DNA of 64,000 nt. Source: Pseudomonas batumici (GTDB lineage: Bacteria > Pseudomonadota > Gammaproteobacteria > Pseudomonadales > Pseudomonadaceae). The notes beneath the pieces are model-generated. The model was not told the DNA's origin, made no database searches, and worked only from the letters and a program-made list of their open reading frames with translations. Of this stretch, positions 35,479 through 45,388 are shown piece by piece. The position numbers and the translations under genes are program-made. Numbering within the stretch: the first letter of the stretch is position 1; each line of letters begins with the position of its first letter. The DNA lies in assembly GCF_000820515.1 (NCBI RefSeq), contig NZ_JXDG01000008.1, forward strand, positions 46,619-110,618, written 5' to 3'.

Positions 35479-35515
35479 AAAAGCCGGATCCTCGTTACCG
35501 ATAGACCCGGCTTTT
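35479..35515 (-). terminator. Intrinsic terminator of cbrB
   Basis: AAAAGCCGG (35479-35487) pairs with CCGGCTTTT (35507-35515); on the minus strand a T6 run follows the stem. It lies about 70 bases past the cbrB stop and separates cbrB from crcZ transcription. Confidence 0.82.
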
Positions 35516-35565
35516 GTTACGTGAAAATCCTCGGGTAACAGTTTTTTCAGCGCACGGAGTGTTAC
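35515..35565. promoter_or_regulatory. CbrB-type upstream activator sites for crcZ
   Basis: TGTTAC (35515-35520) and GTAACA (35535-35540) form a palindrome with a 14-base spacer, the pattern described for CbrB. A further TGTTAC half-site is at 35560-35565 and a GTTAC at 35494-35498. The sites lie roughly 100-150 bases upstream of the sigma-54 promoter, a normal enhancer distance. Confidence 0.75.
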
Positions 35566-35582
35566 CCGTGCGCGCGCCCGGC

Positions 35583-37013
35583 TCAGCTCTCGCTGGCCAC
35601 GCCGGTCTTGCGCCGTGGAATGCCCAGGCGCTGGCGCCGTTCCCACAGGCACTTGCGGCTGACGCCGAGCTTGCGGGCCAGCTCGGTCTCGGTCATGTGG
35701 TCCTGGTGCTCGAGGACGAAATGCTGGAAGTAATCTTCCAGCGACAGGTCTTCGGTCGGCTCATGGCTGGCGTTGCTGGCGCTGACCGGTTGCGGCGCCA
35801 GGCTGATGAATTCTTCCTCTTCCAGGTCGCCGAGCTCGATGTCGATGCCCAGCAGGTCGGCGGAGATTTCCGGGCTCTCGCACAGGATCACCGCGCGCTC
35901 GACCGCGTTCTCCAGTTCGCGGACGTTACCTGGCCAGGCGTAATGGCGAATGGCCTGTTCGGCGTCGGGGGCGAATCGCAGGTCGCTGCGGCCCACCCGT
36001 GCGCTCTGGCGGGCGAGGAAGGCATTGGCGATCTCGTTGACGTCGGCCCCACGCTCGCGCAACGCCGGCAGCTTCAGGGCGATGACGTGCAGGCGGTAGT
36101 AAAGGTCTTCGCGGAACTGGCCGATCTTGGCCAGGCTCTTGAGGTCGCGGTGGGTCGCGGCGATCAGGCGCACGTCGACTTTCTGCGACTGCACCGAGCC
36201 GACCCGACGGATCTCGCCTTCCTGCAGCACCCGCAGCAGACGCGCCTGGGCTTCGAGGGGCAGTTCGCCGATTTCGTCGAGGAACAGGGTGCCACCGTCG
36301 GCGGCTTCCACCAGACCGGCGCGACCGGCGCTGGCACCGGTGAAGGCGCCTTTTTCGTGGCCGAACAGTTCGGACTCGATCAGGCTTTCCGGGATCGCCG
36401 CGCAGTTGACCGAGATCATCGGCGCCTTGGCTCGCTTGGACAGGTTGTGCAGGGCGCGGGCCACCAGTTCCTTGCCGGTGCCCGACTCGCCCTGGACCAG
36501 GACGTTGGAGTCGGTGGGCGCCACTTTGCGGATCTTGCCGTAGAGGTCCTGCATCGGCGCACAGGAGCCGATGATGCCGATTTCGCCGTTGCCGGCACCG
36601 GCTTTTTCCGCCGCGCCATTGCCCTTGCCGGCGACTTTCTCGGCCGGGGCGCCTTGTCCGCCCTGCCGATCGCGCAGGATGCGGGCCACGGCCTGGAGCA
36701 TCTCATCGTGGTCGAATGGCTTGGCGATGTAGTCCACCGCGCCCATTTTCATCGAGTCCACGGCCGAGCGCAGGCTGGCGTAGCTGGTCATGATCAGCAC
36801 CGGCGTGCCTTGGCCGAGCTTGATCAGTTCGGTGCCGGGGGCGCCGGGCAGACGCAGGTCGCTGACGATCAGGTCGAACGAGGGGATACTGAAACGTTCC
36901 TGGGCTTCCTGCACCGAACCGGCTTCGCTGACCTGGTACTGATTACGTTCCAGCAGGCGACGCAGGGCGGAGCGGATAATGGTTTCGTCTTCGACGATCA
37001 GAATGTGAGGCAT
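35583..37013 (-). CDS. cbrB: Sigma-54-dependent response regulator CbrB
   Basis: CbrB activates catabolic genes and crcZ when carbon is poor. The 476-residue protein has a receiver domain (phosphoacceptor Asp52 in IVSDLRLPG, Lys98 in IAKPF), an AAA+ domain with GESGTGKE and the sigma-54 contact loop GAFTGA, and a C-terminal Fis-type helix-turn-helix ([20 protein letters not shown]). Between the receiver and AAA+ domains is a short Gly/Ala-rich linker. It follows cbrA by 22 bases, and its presumed binding site for crcZ begins near its own stop codon. Confidence 0.95.
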   Translation of the reverse strand: MPHILIVEDETIIRSALRRLLERNQYQVSEAGSVQEAQERFSIPSFDLIVSDLRLPGAPGTELIKLGQGTPVLIMTSYASLRSAVDSMKMGAVDYIAKPFDHDEMLQAVARILRDRQGGQGAPAEKVAGKGNGAAEKAGAGNGEIGIIGSCAPMQDLYGKIRKVAPTDSNVLVQGESGTGKELVARALHNLSKRAKAPMISVNCAAIPESLIESELFGHEKGAFTGASAGRAGLVEAADGGTLFLDEIGELPLEAQARLLRVLQEGEIRRVGSVQSQKVDVRLIAATHRDLKSLAKIGQFREDLYYRLHVIALKLPALRERGADVNEIANAFLARQSARVGRSDLRFAPDAEQAIRHYAWPGNVRELENAVERAVILCESPEISADLLGIDIELGDLEEEEFISLAPQPVSASNASHEPTEDLSLEDYFQHFVLEHQDHMTETELARKLGVSRKCLWERRQRLGIPRRKTGVASES

Positions 37014-37035
37014 TGATTCGGTTCTCTCGACGGTC

Positions 37036-39990
37036 TCAGTTCACAGCGGACGTCGCTTCGACATGACGCGGCAGGGTGACCCGGATACGGGTGCCGCGTT
37101 GGCTTTGGATGTCAGCCGGGCTGTCGATGGTGATTTGTCCATAATGCTCTTCAACGATGGAATAGACCAGAGCGAGGCCCAGTCCAGTGCCCTCGCCAGG
37201 ATCCTTGGTGGTGAAGAAGGGTTCGAACAAACGGTCCATGATGTTCTTCGGGATGCCAGTGCCTTCGTCTTCGACGATCAGGTCGACCGTGTGTTCGAAA
37301 GCTTCGCTCTTGACCCGCACCGCAGCGCCGGCAGGGGAGGCGTCGCGGGCGTTGGAAAGCAGGTTGATCAGCACCTGGGCCAGGCGCTGGGAATCGCCGT
37401 CGACCCAGTGCTCGGGATCGCACAGGTTGAAGAACTGTACTTCGAAGTTGCGCCGATTCAAGGCCAGCAGACCAATGGCATCCTGGGCGACCTCGGCCAG
37501 GCAGACGGCTTCGTCGTTGTGCTGGTGACTGCCGGCGTGGGTAAAGCTCATCAGTGACTGGACGATGCGCGACACACGCTTGGTCTGTTCGAGGATCTGT
37601 CCGCTGATTTCGGTCAGTTCACCGTCGTCCTCGCGCTCTTCGCGCAGGTTCTGCGCCAGGCAGGCGATGCCGGTGATCGGGTTGCCGATCTCGTGGGCGA
37701 CGCCGGCCGCCAGGCGGCCGATGCTGGCCAGGCGTTCGGAGTGCACCAGCTTGTCTTCGAGCATCTGGGTTTCGGTCAGGTCTTCGACCAGTAGCACCAG
37801 GCCGCTGTTGCCCGGCGCCAGCGGCTCGTCGATGGCCGCTTTGTGCAGGTTCAGCCAGCGGGTCTGGCCGTCGAGGGCCAGGTGCTGCTTGTGCAGGTGT
37901 TCGTCCGGCAGGTTGATGAAGCCTTGCAGCAAATCCTTCCAGGGTTCGCCCAGGGTGCCCAGGCGCGAACCGACCACGCGCTGCGCGGTCACGCCGGTGA
38001 GCTCTTCCATGGCCTTGTTCCACATCAGGATTTCCTGGTCCTTGGCCAGGGAGCAGACGCCCATGGGCAATTCCTGCAGGGTCTGGCGGTGGTAGCGACG
38101 CAGGGCATCGAGTTCGGCGGCCAGGCCCGTGAGACGCGAGTGGTAGTCTTCCAGGCGGCTTTCGATGAAGTGGATGTCTTCGGTGACGTAGCTTTCGCCG
38201 CCGGCCTTGTAGGGCAGGAAGGTTTCCACCATGTCCTGGGCCACGCTGGGGCCCATCAGCCCGGACAGGTTGGCTTCGATGCGGTCGCGCAGGCGGCGCA
38301 AGGCGTACGGCCGGCGTTCGTCGAAGGGCAGGTAGAGATCGCGCAGGGCCTGTTCGACCTCTTTCTGCGCGGCCTTGGCCCCCAGGGGCTTGGCCAGTTG
38401 GGTGGCGAATTCCTGCGGCGAGGCGGCGTGCAGTTCGCGGCGTTGCGGGCGCCGCACGTTGTCGACCGCGCAGGCTTCGGCGGCGCTGGCCTCTTCGGGG
38501 CTGGCGGCGGTGAACAGCGAGATCAGGGTGAACATCAGCACGTTGGCCGCCAGGGAGGCAATGGCCGCCATATGCCAACTGGTGTCGTCGAGCACATAGA
38601 TCATGTTCAACAACGGAATATAGAAACCCTGCAGGTTGCCGACCAGCGGCAGCAGCATGGTCACCAGCCAGACCGTGATCCCCGCCAGCAGGCCGGCGAT
38701 GAAGCCACGCCGGTTGGCGGTCGGCCAGTAGAGCACCGAGAGCACGCCGGGAAGGAATTGCAGGGTCGCGACGAAGGCGACGATGCCGAGGTGGGCGAGG
38801 TCCTGCTCGGCGCCCAGCAGCAGGTAGAAACCGTAGCCGGCCATGATGATGGCGACGATCAGGGCGCGGCGCGTCCACTTCAGCCAGCGATAGATATTGC
38901 CTTCGGCCGGGGGCTGGTAGAGCGGCAGCACCAGGTGGTTCAGGGCCATGCCGGACAGCGCCAGGGTCGTGACGATGATCAAGCCGCTCGCCGCCGAGAG
39001 TCCGCCGACGTAGGCCAGCAGGGCCAGCGCCTCGTTGTTGGCGGCAATGCCGATGCCGAGGGTGAAGTATTCCGGGTTGGTGGTGGCGCCGAGCTTGAGC
39101 CCGGCCCAGAGAATCAGCGGCACCGCCAGGCTCATCAGCAGCAGGAACAGCGGCAGGCCCCAGCTGGCGCTGACCAGCGAGCGCGGGTTGAGGTTCTCGG
39201 TGAAGGTCATGTGATACATGTGCGGCATCACGATGGCCGAGGCGAAGAACACCAGCAGCAGGGTGCGCCACGGACCTTCCTGCAACGGTGTGTGCAGCGC
39301 GGCCAGGGCAGTCTGGTTCTGCAACAACCAAAGCTCGAGCTGCTGCGGGCCGTCGAACACCCCGTACAAGGCGTACAGGCCGACCCCGCCGATGGCGATC
39401 AGCTTGATCACCGACTCGAAGGCGATGGCGAACACCAGGCCTTCGTGCTTTTCCCGGGTGGCGATGTGGCGCGAGCCGAAGAAGATGGTGAACAGGGTGA
39501 TCAGGGCGCAGAAGCTCAGGGCCACCCGATGCTGCACCGGTTCGCGGGTGAGGATGCCGATGGAGTCGGCCACCGCCTGGATCTGCAGGGCCAGCAGCGG
39601 CAGCACGCCGATCAGCATGAACACCGTGGTCAGGGCGCCGGCCCAGGTGCTGCGAAAACGGAAGGCGAACAGGTCGGCCAGCGACGAGAGCTGGTAGGTA
39701 CGGGTGATTTTCAGGATCGGGTAGAGCAGCACTGGCGCCAGCAGGAACGCCCCGGACACCCCCAGGTAGCTGGAGAGGAAACCGTAGCCGTACTGGTAGG
39801 CCAGGCCCACTGTGCCATAGAAGGCCCAGGCACTGGCGTACACGCCCAGGGACAGGGTGTAGGTCAGCGGGTGGCGAATGATCGAGCGCGGGATCACTCC
39901 CCGCTCACTGATCCAGGCCACGCCGAACAGCGCCAGCAGGTAGGCGGCGCTGATCAGCAGCATCTGGGTCAGGCTAAAGCTCATCGGCAT
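37036..39990 (-). CDS. cbrA: Transporter-linked sensor histidine kinase CbrA
   Basis: CbrA is a 984-residue hybrid of a solute:sodium-symporter (SLC5-like) module and a histidine kinase. Residues 1 to about 500 form some 13 membrane helices (beginning [19 protein letters not shown]). A STAC-like linker, a PAS domain (about 620-730), the H box [12 protein letters not shown] and the HATPase domain ([18 protein letters not shown]) follow. It phosphorylates CbrB; histidine transport by CbrA has been reported in relatives. ATG 39990 overlaps cbrX by 17 bases; MSFS at 39984 is an alternative start. Confidence 0.95.
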   Translation of the reverse strand: MPMSFSLTQMLLISAAYLLALFGVAWISERGVIPRSIIRHPLTYTLSLGVYASAWAFYGTVGLAYQYGYGFLSSYLGVSGAFLLAPVLLYPILKITRTYQLSSLADLFAFRFRSTWAGALTTVFMLIGVLPLLALQIQAVADSIGILTREPVQHRVALSFCALITLFTIFFGSRHIATREKHEGLVFAIAFESVIKLIAIGGVGLYALYGVFDGPQQLELWLLQNQTALAALHTPLQEGPWRTLLLVFFASAIVMPHMYHMTFTENLNPRSLVSASWGLPLFLLLMSLAVPLILWAGLKLGATTNPEYFTLGIGIAANNEALALLAYVGGLSAASGLIIVTTLALSGMALNHLVLPLYQPPAEGNIYRWLKWTRRALIVAIIMAGYGFYLLLGAEQDLAHLGIVAFVATLQFLPGVLSVLYWPTANRRGFIAGLLAGITVWLVTMLLPLVGNLQGFYIPLLNMIYVLDDTSWHMAAIASLAANVLMFTLISLFTAASPEEASAAEACAVDNVRRPQRRELHAASPQEFATQLAKPLGAKAAQKEVEQALRDLYLPFDERRPYALRRLRDRIEANLSGLMGPSVAQDMVETFLPYKAGGESYVTEDIHFIESRLEDYHSRLTGLAAELDALRRYHRQTLQELPMGVCSLAKDQEILMWNKAMEELTGVTAQRVVGSRLGTLGEPWKDLLQGFINLPDEHLHKQHLALDGQTRWLNLHKAAIDEPLAPGNSGLVLLVEDLTETQMLEDKLVHSERLASIGRLAAGVAHEIGNPITGIACLAQNLREEREDDGELTEISGQILEQTKRVSRIVQSLMSFTHAGSHQHNDEAVCLAEVAQDAIGLLALNRRNFEVQFFNLCDPEHWVDGDSQRLAQVLINLLSNARDASPAGAAVRVKSEAFEHTVDLIVEDEGTGIPKNIMDRLFEPFFTTKDPGEGTGLGLALVYSIVEEHYGQITIDSPADIQSQRGTRIRVTLPRHVEATSAVN

Positions 39991-40150
39991 CTTTTTGGCT
40001 CTGCAGGATGAAGGTCACGACGATCAGGATCAGCCAGAGCAGATAAGGGCGATACCAGGCGCCTGTGGCGTCGATCCACCAGTCCATGATCGCCGGCGAG
40101 AACAGGTAGATCCCGACCACCAGCAGCAGGACCAAGCGATAGATGTACAT
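39974..40150 (-). CDS. cbrX: Small membrane protein CbrX, coupled to cbrA
   Basis: A 58-codon ORF on the minus strand starts at ATG 40150 (MYIYRLVLLLVVGIYLFSPA) and ends at TAG 39976-39974. AGAGAGG precedes the start at a good distance. The product has two hydrophobic stretches (about 5-21 and 36-50) and a short polar tail (QSQKDADEL). It overlaps the cbrA start by 17 bases, implying translational coupling. An ORF called cbrX upstream of cbrA has been described in P. putida; equivalence is inferred from position and overlap. Confidence 0.8.
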   Translation of the reverse strand: MYIYRLVLLLVVGIYLFSPAIMDWWIDATGAWYRPYLLWLILIVVTFILQSQKDADEL

Positions 40151-40227
40151 CCCGGCCTCTCTTTATTGTGTGCGTGCCCGAAAACGTGCGGCGATGGTAA
40201 CGGATGGGCGCCAACCTGCAAGGGGCG

Positions 40228-41118
40228 TCAGTGCAATTGCGCTTCGGCCAGCGTCGCTGTCCTGGGAATCAGTGTGGCATCCCAATGGCCGATTCCCCAG
40301 TCGAGGACCTCCCGCGGCGTGCCCTGCTCCAGTGCCGCCGGTGGGCGTTGCCCCAGCGTACGCAGGGCGCGCATCAGCAGGGGCGTGGCCTGGTCGGTCG
40401 CCAGCGGTGGCGAACGGTAGGACTTGCCGAGCTTGTGGCCGTCGGGCTGGATGATCAGCGGGACGTGCAGGTAACGTGGCTGCGGCAGCCCGAGCAGCTC
40501 CTGCAGGTAGAGTTGTCGCGGGGTGGAGTCCAGCAGGTCGGCGCCCCGCACGATATCGGTCACGCCTTGCCAGGCGTCGTCCAGCACCACCGCCAGTTGG
40601 TAGGCGTAGAGCCCGTCGCGGCGGCGGATCACGAAATCGCCGGCTTCACGGCCCAGGTGCTGCTGGAACGGGCCTTGTACCCGATCCTGGAAGCGGTAGG
40701 TCAATTCCGGTACGCGCAGGCGGATGGCGGCATTGTCGATGCCGTGGCCGAGGTTGCGGCACAATCCCGGGTAGATGCCGTGGTAGGCCTCCAGGTCCTT
40801 GCGCGAGCAGGTGCAGGCGTACGCCAGGCCTTGGCTGAAGAGACGCTCGAGCACTTGGGCATAGGCCTCGTGGCGTTCGCTCTGGCGGACCAGTTCGCCG
40901 TCCCATTCGAAACCGTAACGCTGCAGGGTGTCGAGGATCGAGGCCTGGGCGCCGGGCACTTCGCGCGGCGGATCGAGGTCTTCCATGCGCAGCAGCCAGC
41001 GTCCGCCGACCGAGCGTGCGTCCAGGTACGAGGCCAGTGCGGCGACCAGCGAGCCGAAGTGCAGGTGGCCGCTGGGGGTAGGGGCGAAGCGGCCGATATA
41101 GGCGGAAGTGGCAGTCAT
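40228..41118 (-). CDS. gluQ: Glutamyl-queuosine tRNA(Asp) synthetase
   Basis: GluQ (YadB, GluQRS) attaches glutamate to queuosine 34 of tRNA-Asp. It is a truncated glutamyl-tRNA synthetase of 296 residues without the anticodon-binding domain. ATG 41118 (MTATSAYIGRFAPTP) is chosen. The HIGH-type motif is PTPSGHLHFGSL, the zinc-binding segment is CTCSRKDLEAYHGIYPGLC, and the KMSKS-like motif is KLGKSYRS. It lies directly downstream of dksA, an association seen in many gammaproteobacteria. Confidence 0.94.
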   Translation of the reverse strand: MTATSAYIGRFAPTPSGHLHFGSLVAALASYLDARSVGGRWLLRMEDLDPPREVPGAQASILDTLQRYGFEWDGELVRQSERHEAYAQVLERLFSQGLAYACTCSRKDLEAYHGIYPGLCRNLGHGIDNAAIRLRVPELTYRFQDRVQGPFQQHLGREAGDFVIRRRDGLYAYQLAVVLDDAWQGVTDIVRGADLLDSTPRQLYLQELLGLPQPRYLHVPLIIQPDGHKLGKSYRSPPLATDQATPLLMRALRTLGQRPPAALEQGTPREVLDWGIGHWDATLIPRTATLAEAQLH

Positions 41119-41176
41119 GGTTCGCAGATTACTGGACAATCCGTAGGCGGTGGACGGCGCCGGCGGCGCAAACGAA

Positions 41177-41200
41177 AACGGAGCGTTCGCACGCTCCGTT
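41177..41200 (-). terminator. Intrinsic terminator between dksA and gluQ
   Basis: AACGGAGCGT and ACGCTCCGTT enclose a 4-base loop; on the minus strand the stem is followed by TTCGTTTG. It begins about 20 bases after the dksA stop. In other bacteria a dksA terminator keeps gluQ expression low, and the same may apply here. Confidence 0.75.
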
Positions 41201-41220
41201 TGCTCAGGCATCGGCGGGGA

Positions 41221-41667
41221 TTACTTGCCGACCTGTTTTTCCTTGATTTCCGCCAGGGTCTTGCAGTCGACGCACATGTCGGCGGTCGGTCGGGCTTCCA
41301 GTCGGCGGATGCCGATCTCGACGCCACAGGACTCGCACCAGCCGTACTCTTCGTCTTCGATGAGCTGCAGGGTCTTGTCGATTTTCTTGATCAGCTTGCG
41401 CTCGCGGTCGCGGGCGCGCAGTTCGAGGCTGAATTCCTCTTCCTGACTGGCTCGGTCAGCCGGGTCGGGGAAGTTGGCCGCTTCGTCCTTCATATGATCA
41501 ACGGTGCGGTCGACTTCATGCATCAACTCCTGCTTCCATTTCTGCAGGATCTTGGTGAAGTGTTTGCGCATGGGCTCGCCCATGTACTCCTCGCCCTGGC
41601 TTTCAACATAGGGTTCGAAGCCGCCGATCTTTGGCTCAATGCTTTGCTGCTTTGCTTGGGTGGGCAT
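41221..41667 (-). CDS. dksA: RNA polymerase-binding transcription factor DksA
   Basis: DksA binds the polymerase secondary channel and with ppGpp executes the stringent response. The 148-residue protein has the N-terminal segment, a long coiled coil with the acidic tip (FPDPADRASQEEE), and a C-terminal zinc finger with all four cysteines (CESC and, 17 residues later, CVDC). ATG 41667 follows AGAGGCGG. A possible sigma-70 promoter lies about 220 bases upstream. Confidence 0.97.
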   Translation of the reverse strand: MPTQAKQQSIEPKIGGFEPYVESQGEEYMGEPMRKHFTKILQKWKQELMHEVDRTVDHMKDEAANFPDPADRASQEEEFSLELRARDRERKLIKKIDKTLQLIEDEEYGWCESCGVEIGIRRLEARPTADMCVDCKTLAEIKEKQVGK

Positions 41668-42013
41668 GAATGGACCGCCTCTACTCTTCTAATCCATTGC
41701 GCAGGATTTCAACATCACCGACACCTGCCGGCCCTGCGGCTGCAAGCGGGCGAACTTACCAGATCGAATCGGGGTGCGCTACTCCCGGTTGTCGAGGCTG
41801 GGTTTGTCGGGTCGAACGCGTGACTGAACTCTCCCTGTTGGTAGGAGCGAGCCAATGTATGCCGGATGGAAGACGTCAGCTTCGTGAAATAATGGTTAAT
41901 TGTTTATTTTAGTCAATCTTCCGGGAAGCGTAGGATGCGTTAAACACTCCGGGTTGCCCGAGGTTGGGTAGAATCGGTGTTCGCCCATTTCCCCGTCGAA
42001 TCAAGGTAGGCCA
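41668..42013. other. Divergent intergenic region dksA / aminotransferase
   Basis: About 346 bases without a credible gene. It includes an AT-rich stretch (41889-41918) that contains the best candidate dksA promoter. No REP element or small ORF with a ribosome binding site was found. The aminotransferase promoter could not be assigned with confidence. Confidence 0.5.
41889..41916 (-). promoter_or_regulatory. Possible sigma-70 promoter for dksA
   Basis: On the minus strand TTGACT (41916-41911) and CATTAT (41894-41889) are 16 bases apart in the only AT-rich stretch of this gap. This would give a leader of about 210-220 bases. Confidence 0.4.
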
Positions 42014-43186
42014 ATGGCTCAGCACTACAGTGCGCGCAGTCGCGCAATCGAACCGTTTCATGTGATGGCCCTGCTGGCGCGCGCCAACGAGCTGCAGGCG
42101 GCCGGGCATGATGTGATCCACCTCGAGATCGGCGAGCCGGACTTCACCACCGCCGAGCCGATCATCCGCGCCGGCCAGGCCGCCCTGGAGGCGGGCAAGA
42201 CCCGTTACACGGCGGCGCGCGGGCTGCCGCAACTGCGCGAGGCGATCTCGGGTTTCTATCAGCAGCGCTACGGGCTGGCGATCGATCCGCAGCGCATCCT
42301 GATCACGCCGGGCGGTTCCGGTGCCTTGCTGTTGACCAGCGCCCTGCTGGTGGACCCCGGCAAACACTGGCTGCTGGCCGATCCGGGCTACCCGTGCAAC
42401 CGGCATTTCCTACGGCTGGTGGAGGGCGCGGCGCAACTGGTACCGGTCGGGCCGGAGGTGCGCTATCAGCTGACGGCGGACCTGGTGGAGCGTCATTGGG
42501 ACCAGGACAGTGTCGGGGCCCTGGTGGCATCGCCGGCCAACCCCACCGGTACCCTGCTGACACGCGACGAGTTGGCATCGCTGTCGGTGGCGATCAAGGA
42601 ACGCCATGGCCACCTGGTGGTGGACGAGATCTATCACGGCCTGACTTACGGCTGCGATGCGGCCAGTGTGCTGGAAGTCGATGACAGTGCTTTCGTGCTC
42701 AACAGCTTTTCCAAGTATTTCGGCATGACCGGCTGGCGGCTGGGTTGGCTGGTGGCGCCGCCCGAGGCGGTGGCAGACCTGGAAAAACTCGCGCAGAACC
42801 TCTACATCAGTGCGTCGAGCATGGCCCAGCATGCGGCGCTGGCCTGTTTCGAACCCAATACCCTGAGCATTCTCGAAGAGCGCCGGGCCGAGTTCGCCCG
42901 GCGTCGGGACTTCCTGTTGCCGGCGTTGCGCGAATTGGGTTTCGGGATCGCCGTGGAACCGCAGGGCGCCTTCTACCTGTACGCCGACATCAGCGCGTTC
43001 GGCGGCGATGCCTTCGCGTTCTGTCGTCATTTCCTTGAAACCGAGCACGTGGCCTTTACCCCGGGACTGGACTTCGGGCGCCACCTGGCCAGTCATCATG
43101 TGCGATTTGCCTACACCCAGAGCCTGCCGCGCCTGGAGCAGGCGGTGGAGCGGATTGCCCGGGGCCTGCGGACCTGGCAAGGCTGA
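42014..43186 (+). CDS. PLP-dependent class I/II aminotransferase
   Basis: A 390-residue fold-type I aminotransferase. The segments [32 protein letters not shown] and [11 protein letters not shown] are typical; the PLP lysine is in [16 protein letters not shown]. It resembles the aspartate/aromatic/alanine subgroup, but the amino acid substrate cannot be fixed. AAGGTAG precedes ATG 42014. Its stop shares one base with the sfsA start (TGATG), so the two genes are coupled, an arrangement also found next to dksA in other pseudomonads. Confidence 0.9.
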   Translation: MAQHYSARSRAIEPFHVMALLARANELQAAGHDVIHLEIGEPDFTTAEPIIRAGQAALEAGKTRYTAARGLPQLREAISGFYQQRYGLAIDPQRILITPGGSGALLLTSALLVDPGKHWLLADPGYPCNRHFLRLVEGAAQLVPVGPEVRYQLTADLVERHWDQDSVGALVASPANPTGTLLTRDELASLSVAIKERHGHLVVDEIYHGLTYGCDAASVLEVDDSAFVLNSFSKYFGMTGWRLGWLVAPPEAVADLEKLAQNLYISASSMAQHAALACFEPNTLSILEERRAEFARRRDFLLPALRELGFGIAVEPQGAFYLYADISAFGGDAFAFCRHFLETEHVAFTPGLDFGRHLASHHVRFAYTQSLPRLEQAVERIARGLRTWQG

Positions 43187-43893
43187 TGCGCTTTTCTCCT
43201 GACCTCGAATTAGGCCGTCTGATCCAGCGCTACAAACGTTTCCTGGCGGACATCGAAACCGCCTCCGGCGAGTTGCTGACGATTCACTGTCCCAATACCG
43301 GCTCGATGCTCAATTGCATGGTTCCGGGCGGGGAAGTCTGGTTCAGTCGTTCCAACGACCCCAAGCGCAAGTTGCCCGGAACCTGGGAAATCGGCGAGAC
43401 CCCGCAGGGACGGCTGGCCTGCGTGAATACCGGGCGGGCCAACCCCTTGGTCGAAGAGGCGCTGCGGGCCGGGGTCATCCACGAGCTGGACGGCTTTACC
43501 GGCCTGAAGCGCGAGGTGGCCTATGGTCAGGAGAACAGTCGGATCGATTTTCGCCTCGACTACCCGACAGGTTCGGCGTTTGTCGAAGTCAAAAGCGTCA
43601 CCCTCGGTTTCGACGGCACGGCGGTTGCGGCCTTTCCGGATGCGGTCACCCAGCGCGGTGCCAAGCACCTGCGCGAGTTGGCGGTCCTGGCGCGCGAAGG
43701 TGTGCGGGCGGTGCAGCTGTATTGCGTGAACCTGACCGGCATCGAGGCGGTGCGTCCGGCCGAGGAGATCGATCCGGGCTATGCCGCCGCCCTGCGTGAA
43801 GCGGTGGCGGCCGGGGTCGAGGTGCTGGCCTATGGGGTGAGCCTGACGCCGCAGGAGATCCGCGTCGATCGCCGTTTGCCGGTGCTTCTCTAG
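43186..43893 (+). CDS. sfsA: Sugar fermentation stimulation protein homolog SfsA
   Basis: The 235-residue protein belongs to the SfsA family, with the conserved segments [19 protein letters not shown] and FVEVKSVTL, and a predicted OB-fold followed by a nuclease-like PD-D/ExK core ([13 protein letters not shown]). The original E. coli phenotype was altered maltose metabolism; the biochemical role is still unsettled. It overlaps the aminotransferase stop by one base and precedes the convergent Rieske gene by 27 bases. Confidence 0.93.
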   Translation: MRFSPDLELGRLIQRYKRFLADIETASGELLTIHCPNTGSMLNCMVPGGEVWFSRSNDPKRKLPGTWEIGETPQGRLACVNTGRANPLVEEALRAGVIHELDGFTGLKREVAYGQENSRIDFRLDYPTGSAFVEVKSVTLGFDGTAVAAFPDAVTQRGAKHLRELAVLAREGVRAVQLYCVNLTGIEAVRPAEEIDPGYAAALREAVAAGVEVLAYGVSLTPQEIRVDRRLPVLL

Positions 43894-43920
43894 GGTCTGT
43901 ACGAGAACTCGCCGAGCGGC

Positions 43921-44238
43921 TCAGGACGCCAGCCAGATGCCCCGGGCGTCTTCCGTGCAGGGTATCGCCAGCAGTGATTGTCCGGCGCAAGGCCCGGCCA
44001 CGCACTCGCCGCTTTCAATCAGGAACAGGGCGCCGTGGGTCGCGCATTGGATCAGGCTGGCGCTGGGGTCGAGAAACTGGTCGGGTTGCCACTCCAGGGC
44101 GATGCCCCGGTGCGGGCAGCGATTCTGGTAGACGTAGACCCGGCCCTCACGGCGTACGGCCAACAGCGGTCGACCTTCCACGACAAAGCCACGACTGCCG
44201 TTGTCGACCAGGGTGTTCGAGTCGCAGAGAAACTTCAT
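43921..44238 (-). CDS. Rieske [2Fe-2S] domain protein
   Basis: A 105-residue single-domain Rieske ferredoxin-like protein. ATG 44238 (MKFLCDSNTLVDNG) is chosen over a longer open frame. The cluster ligands are Cys-His in NRCPHRG and Cys-His in CATHGALF, in the expected order and spacing. It is probably a small electron carrier; no oxygenase partner is adjacent, so its partner is unknown. Confidence 0.88.
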   Translation of the reverse strand: MKFLCDSNTLVDNGSRGFVVEGRPLLAVRREGRVYVYQNRCPHRGIALEWQPDQFLDPSASLIQCATHGALFLIESGECVAGPCAGQSLLAIPCTEDARGIWLAS

Positions 44239-44443
44239 GCTGATCCTTGGGGATGGTGGGAGTAGGGTATTTCTTGTTCTGATGTGGGCTAAGTCCTTGT
44301 CATGGGCTGGCACCTGCGTTGGCCAAGGCGAGTCCTTTATTGTGGCCCCCATAGCGTATTTCGCGCCATCCGGCTGCCCAAGGCTGCCGAGGAGGCGCCT
44401 CGGACGCTCGTCACGTTTATGCAACGATCCGGGTTGGGGGTGA

Positions 44444-45220
44444 ATGATGAAGCAGATGAATGAAGCAGATCAGCAACTGGCACGTCAGGCCATCGGCCTG
44501 CTCGACTTGACCTCGCTGAGCGGTGATGACGATGCCGAGCGCATTATCGCGCTATGCCAGCGGGCGCAGACACCTTTCGGCCCGGTGGCGGCGGTCTGTG
44601 TCTTTCCCCGTTTCGTCGCCCTGGCGCGGCGGACCCTCGATAGCCTGGGCGGGCAGGCTATCCGGGTCGCCACGGTGGTCAACTTCCCCCACGGCGGGGC
44701 CAATGTCGCCTCGGTTGTCGCTGAAACCCTGGAGGCGATCGATGCCGGTGCGAATGAAGTGGATCTGGTCTATCCCTACCGTTCATTGTTGATGGGCGAC
44801 GCGCAGACCGGCTTGAGCATGGTTGCCGCCTGCCGTGATACCTGTGCGGGGCGCGCCAGGCTCAAGGTGATCCTGGAGACCGGCGAACTGCGCGATCCGC
44901 AGATGATCCGCCAGGCCAGCCAGGACGCGATTGCCGCCGGCGCCGATTTTCTCAAGACCAGTACCGGCAAGGTGCTGGTCAACGCCACCGAGCAGGCGGT
45001 GCGCATCATGCTCGAAGCCATTGCCGAGCGTGGCGGGCTGGTGGGCTTGAAGGCGGCCGGCGGCATACGCACGTTCGACGACGCGCGTACCTATATCGAA
45101 CTGGCGCGTTCGCGCTTCGGCACGGCCTGGATCAACGCCGACCATATGCGGCTGGGGGCCTCGGGGTTGCTGGATGAACTGCTGGCGCAGCTGGAGTGTC
45201 CGGTGGGCGGGGAGGCGTGA
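44444..45220 (+). CDS. deoC: Deoxyribose-phosphate aldolase
   Basis: DeoC cleaves deoxyribose-5-phosphate to acetaldehyde and glyceraldehyde-3-phosphate in deoxynucleoside salvage. The 258-residue protein is of the E. coli-like type: IGLLDLTSLSGDDD at the start, CVFPRFVALARRTL, the Schiff-base lysine in DFLKTSTGKV and the second lysine in GLKAAGGIRT. ATG 44444 and 44447 are adjacent; GGGGG precedes them. It stands alone rather than in a deo operon. Acetaldehyde from it can lead to acetate and Acs (inference). Confidence 0.93.
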   Translation: MMKQMNEADQQLARQAIGLLDLTSLSGDDDAERIIALCQRAQTPFGPVAAVCVFPRFVALARRTLDSLGGQAIRVATVVNFPHGGANVASVVAETLEAIDAGANEVDLVYPYRSLLMGDAQTGLSMVAACRDTCAGRARLKVILETGELRDPQMIRQASQDAIAAGADFLKTSTGKVLVNATEQAVRIMLEAIAERGGLVGLKAAGGIRTFDDARTYIELARSRFGTAWINADHMRLGASGLLDELLAQLECPVGGEA

Positions 45221-45251
45221 CGCGCCTTGATGGCCGGCTTTTCGAGCAGGC

Positions 45252-45281
45252 AAAAAAAGACCCGGCAAAAAAAGCCGGGTC
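45252..45281 (-). terminator. Intrinsic terminator of prrF
   Basis: On the minus strand GACCCGGC-T7-GCCGGGTC is followed by T7. It ends the prrF small RNA. The plus-strand gene deoC ends 38 bases before the hairpin, but its strand lacks a T run after the stem. Confidence 0.9.
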
Positions 45282-45367
45282 AATAACCGTGATTAGCCTG
45301 ATGAGGAGATAATCGGAGAGTCCGAACCAGGGCCCTCCAGAAAATCCAACCGATCTCGCGATCGGTT
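45252..45367 (-). ncRNA. prrF: PrrF iron-responsive small RNA (single copy)
   Basis: Between deoC and cbpA the minus strand contains the conserved PrrF core, including TATCTCCTCATCAGGCTAA followed by TCACGG, read from about 45330 to 45288. A start near 45367 (AACCGATCGCGAG) and the terminator give about 116 nt, the size known for PrrF. A 5' hairpin (AACCGATC/GATCGGTT) is present. PrrF base-pairs with mRNAs of iron-rich proteins (sodB, sdh and others) when iron is low. Location beside cbpA matches P. aeruginosa prrF1/prrF2, but only one copy is seen here. Confidence 0.92.
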
Positions 45368-45369
45368 GT

Positions 45370-45388
45370 GATAATCATAGTGATTCTC
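45370..45388 (-). promoter_or_regulatory. Fur box over prrF promoter
   Basis: GAGAATCACTATGATTATC matches 14 of 19 positions of the Fur consensus GATAATGATAATCATTATC and covers the -10 region, so Fur-Fe should block prrF transcription. Confidence 0.8.

Noticed and set aside
35398..35652. 84-codon minus-strand ORF between cbrB and crcZ.
   Set aside because: It overlaps the cbrB 3' end, the CbrB sites and the crcZ promoter, and has no ribosome binding site or family.
44308..44323. TGGCACCTGCGTTGGC upstream of deoC as a sigma-54 promoter.
   Set aside because: The -12 element is GG instead of GC at the required spacing, and no activator context is present.
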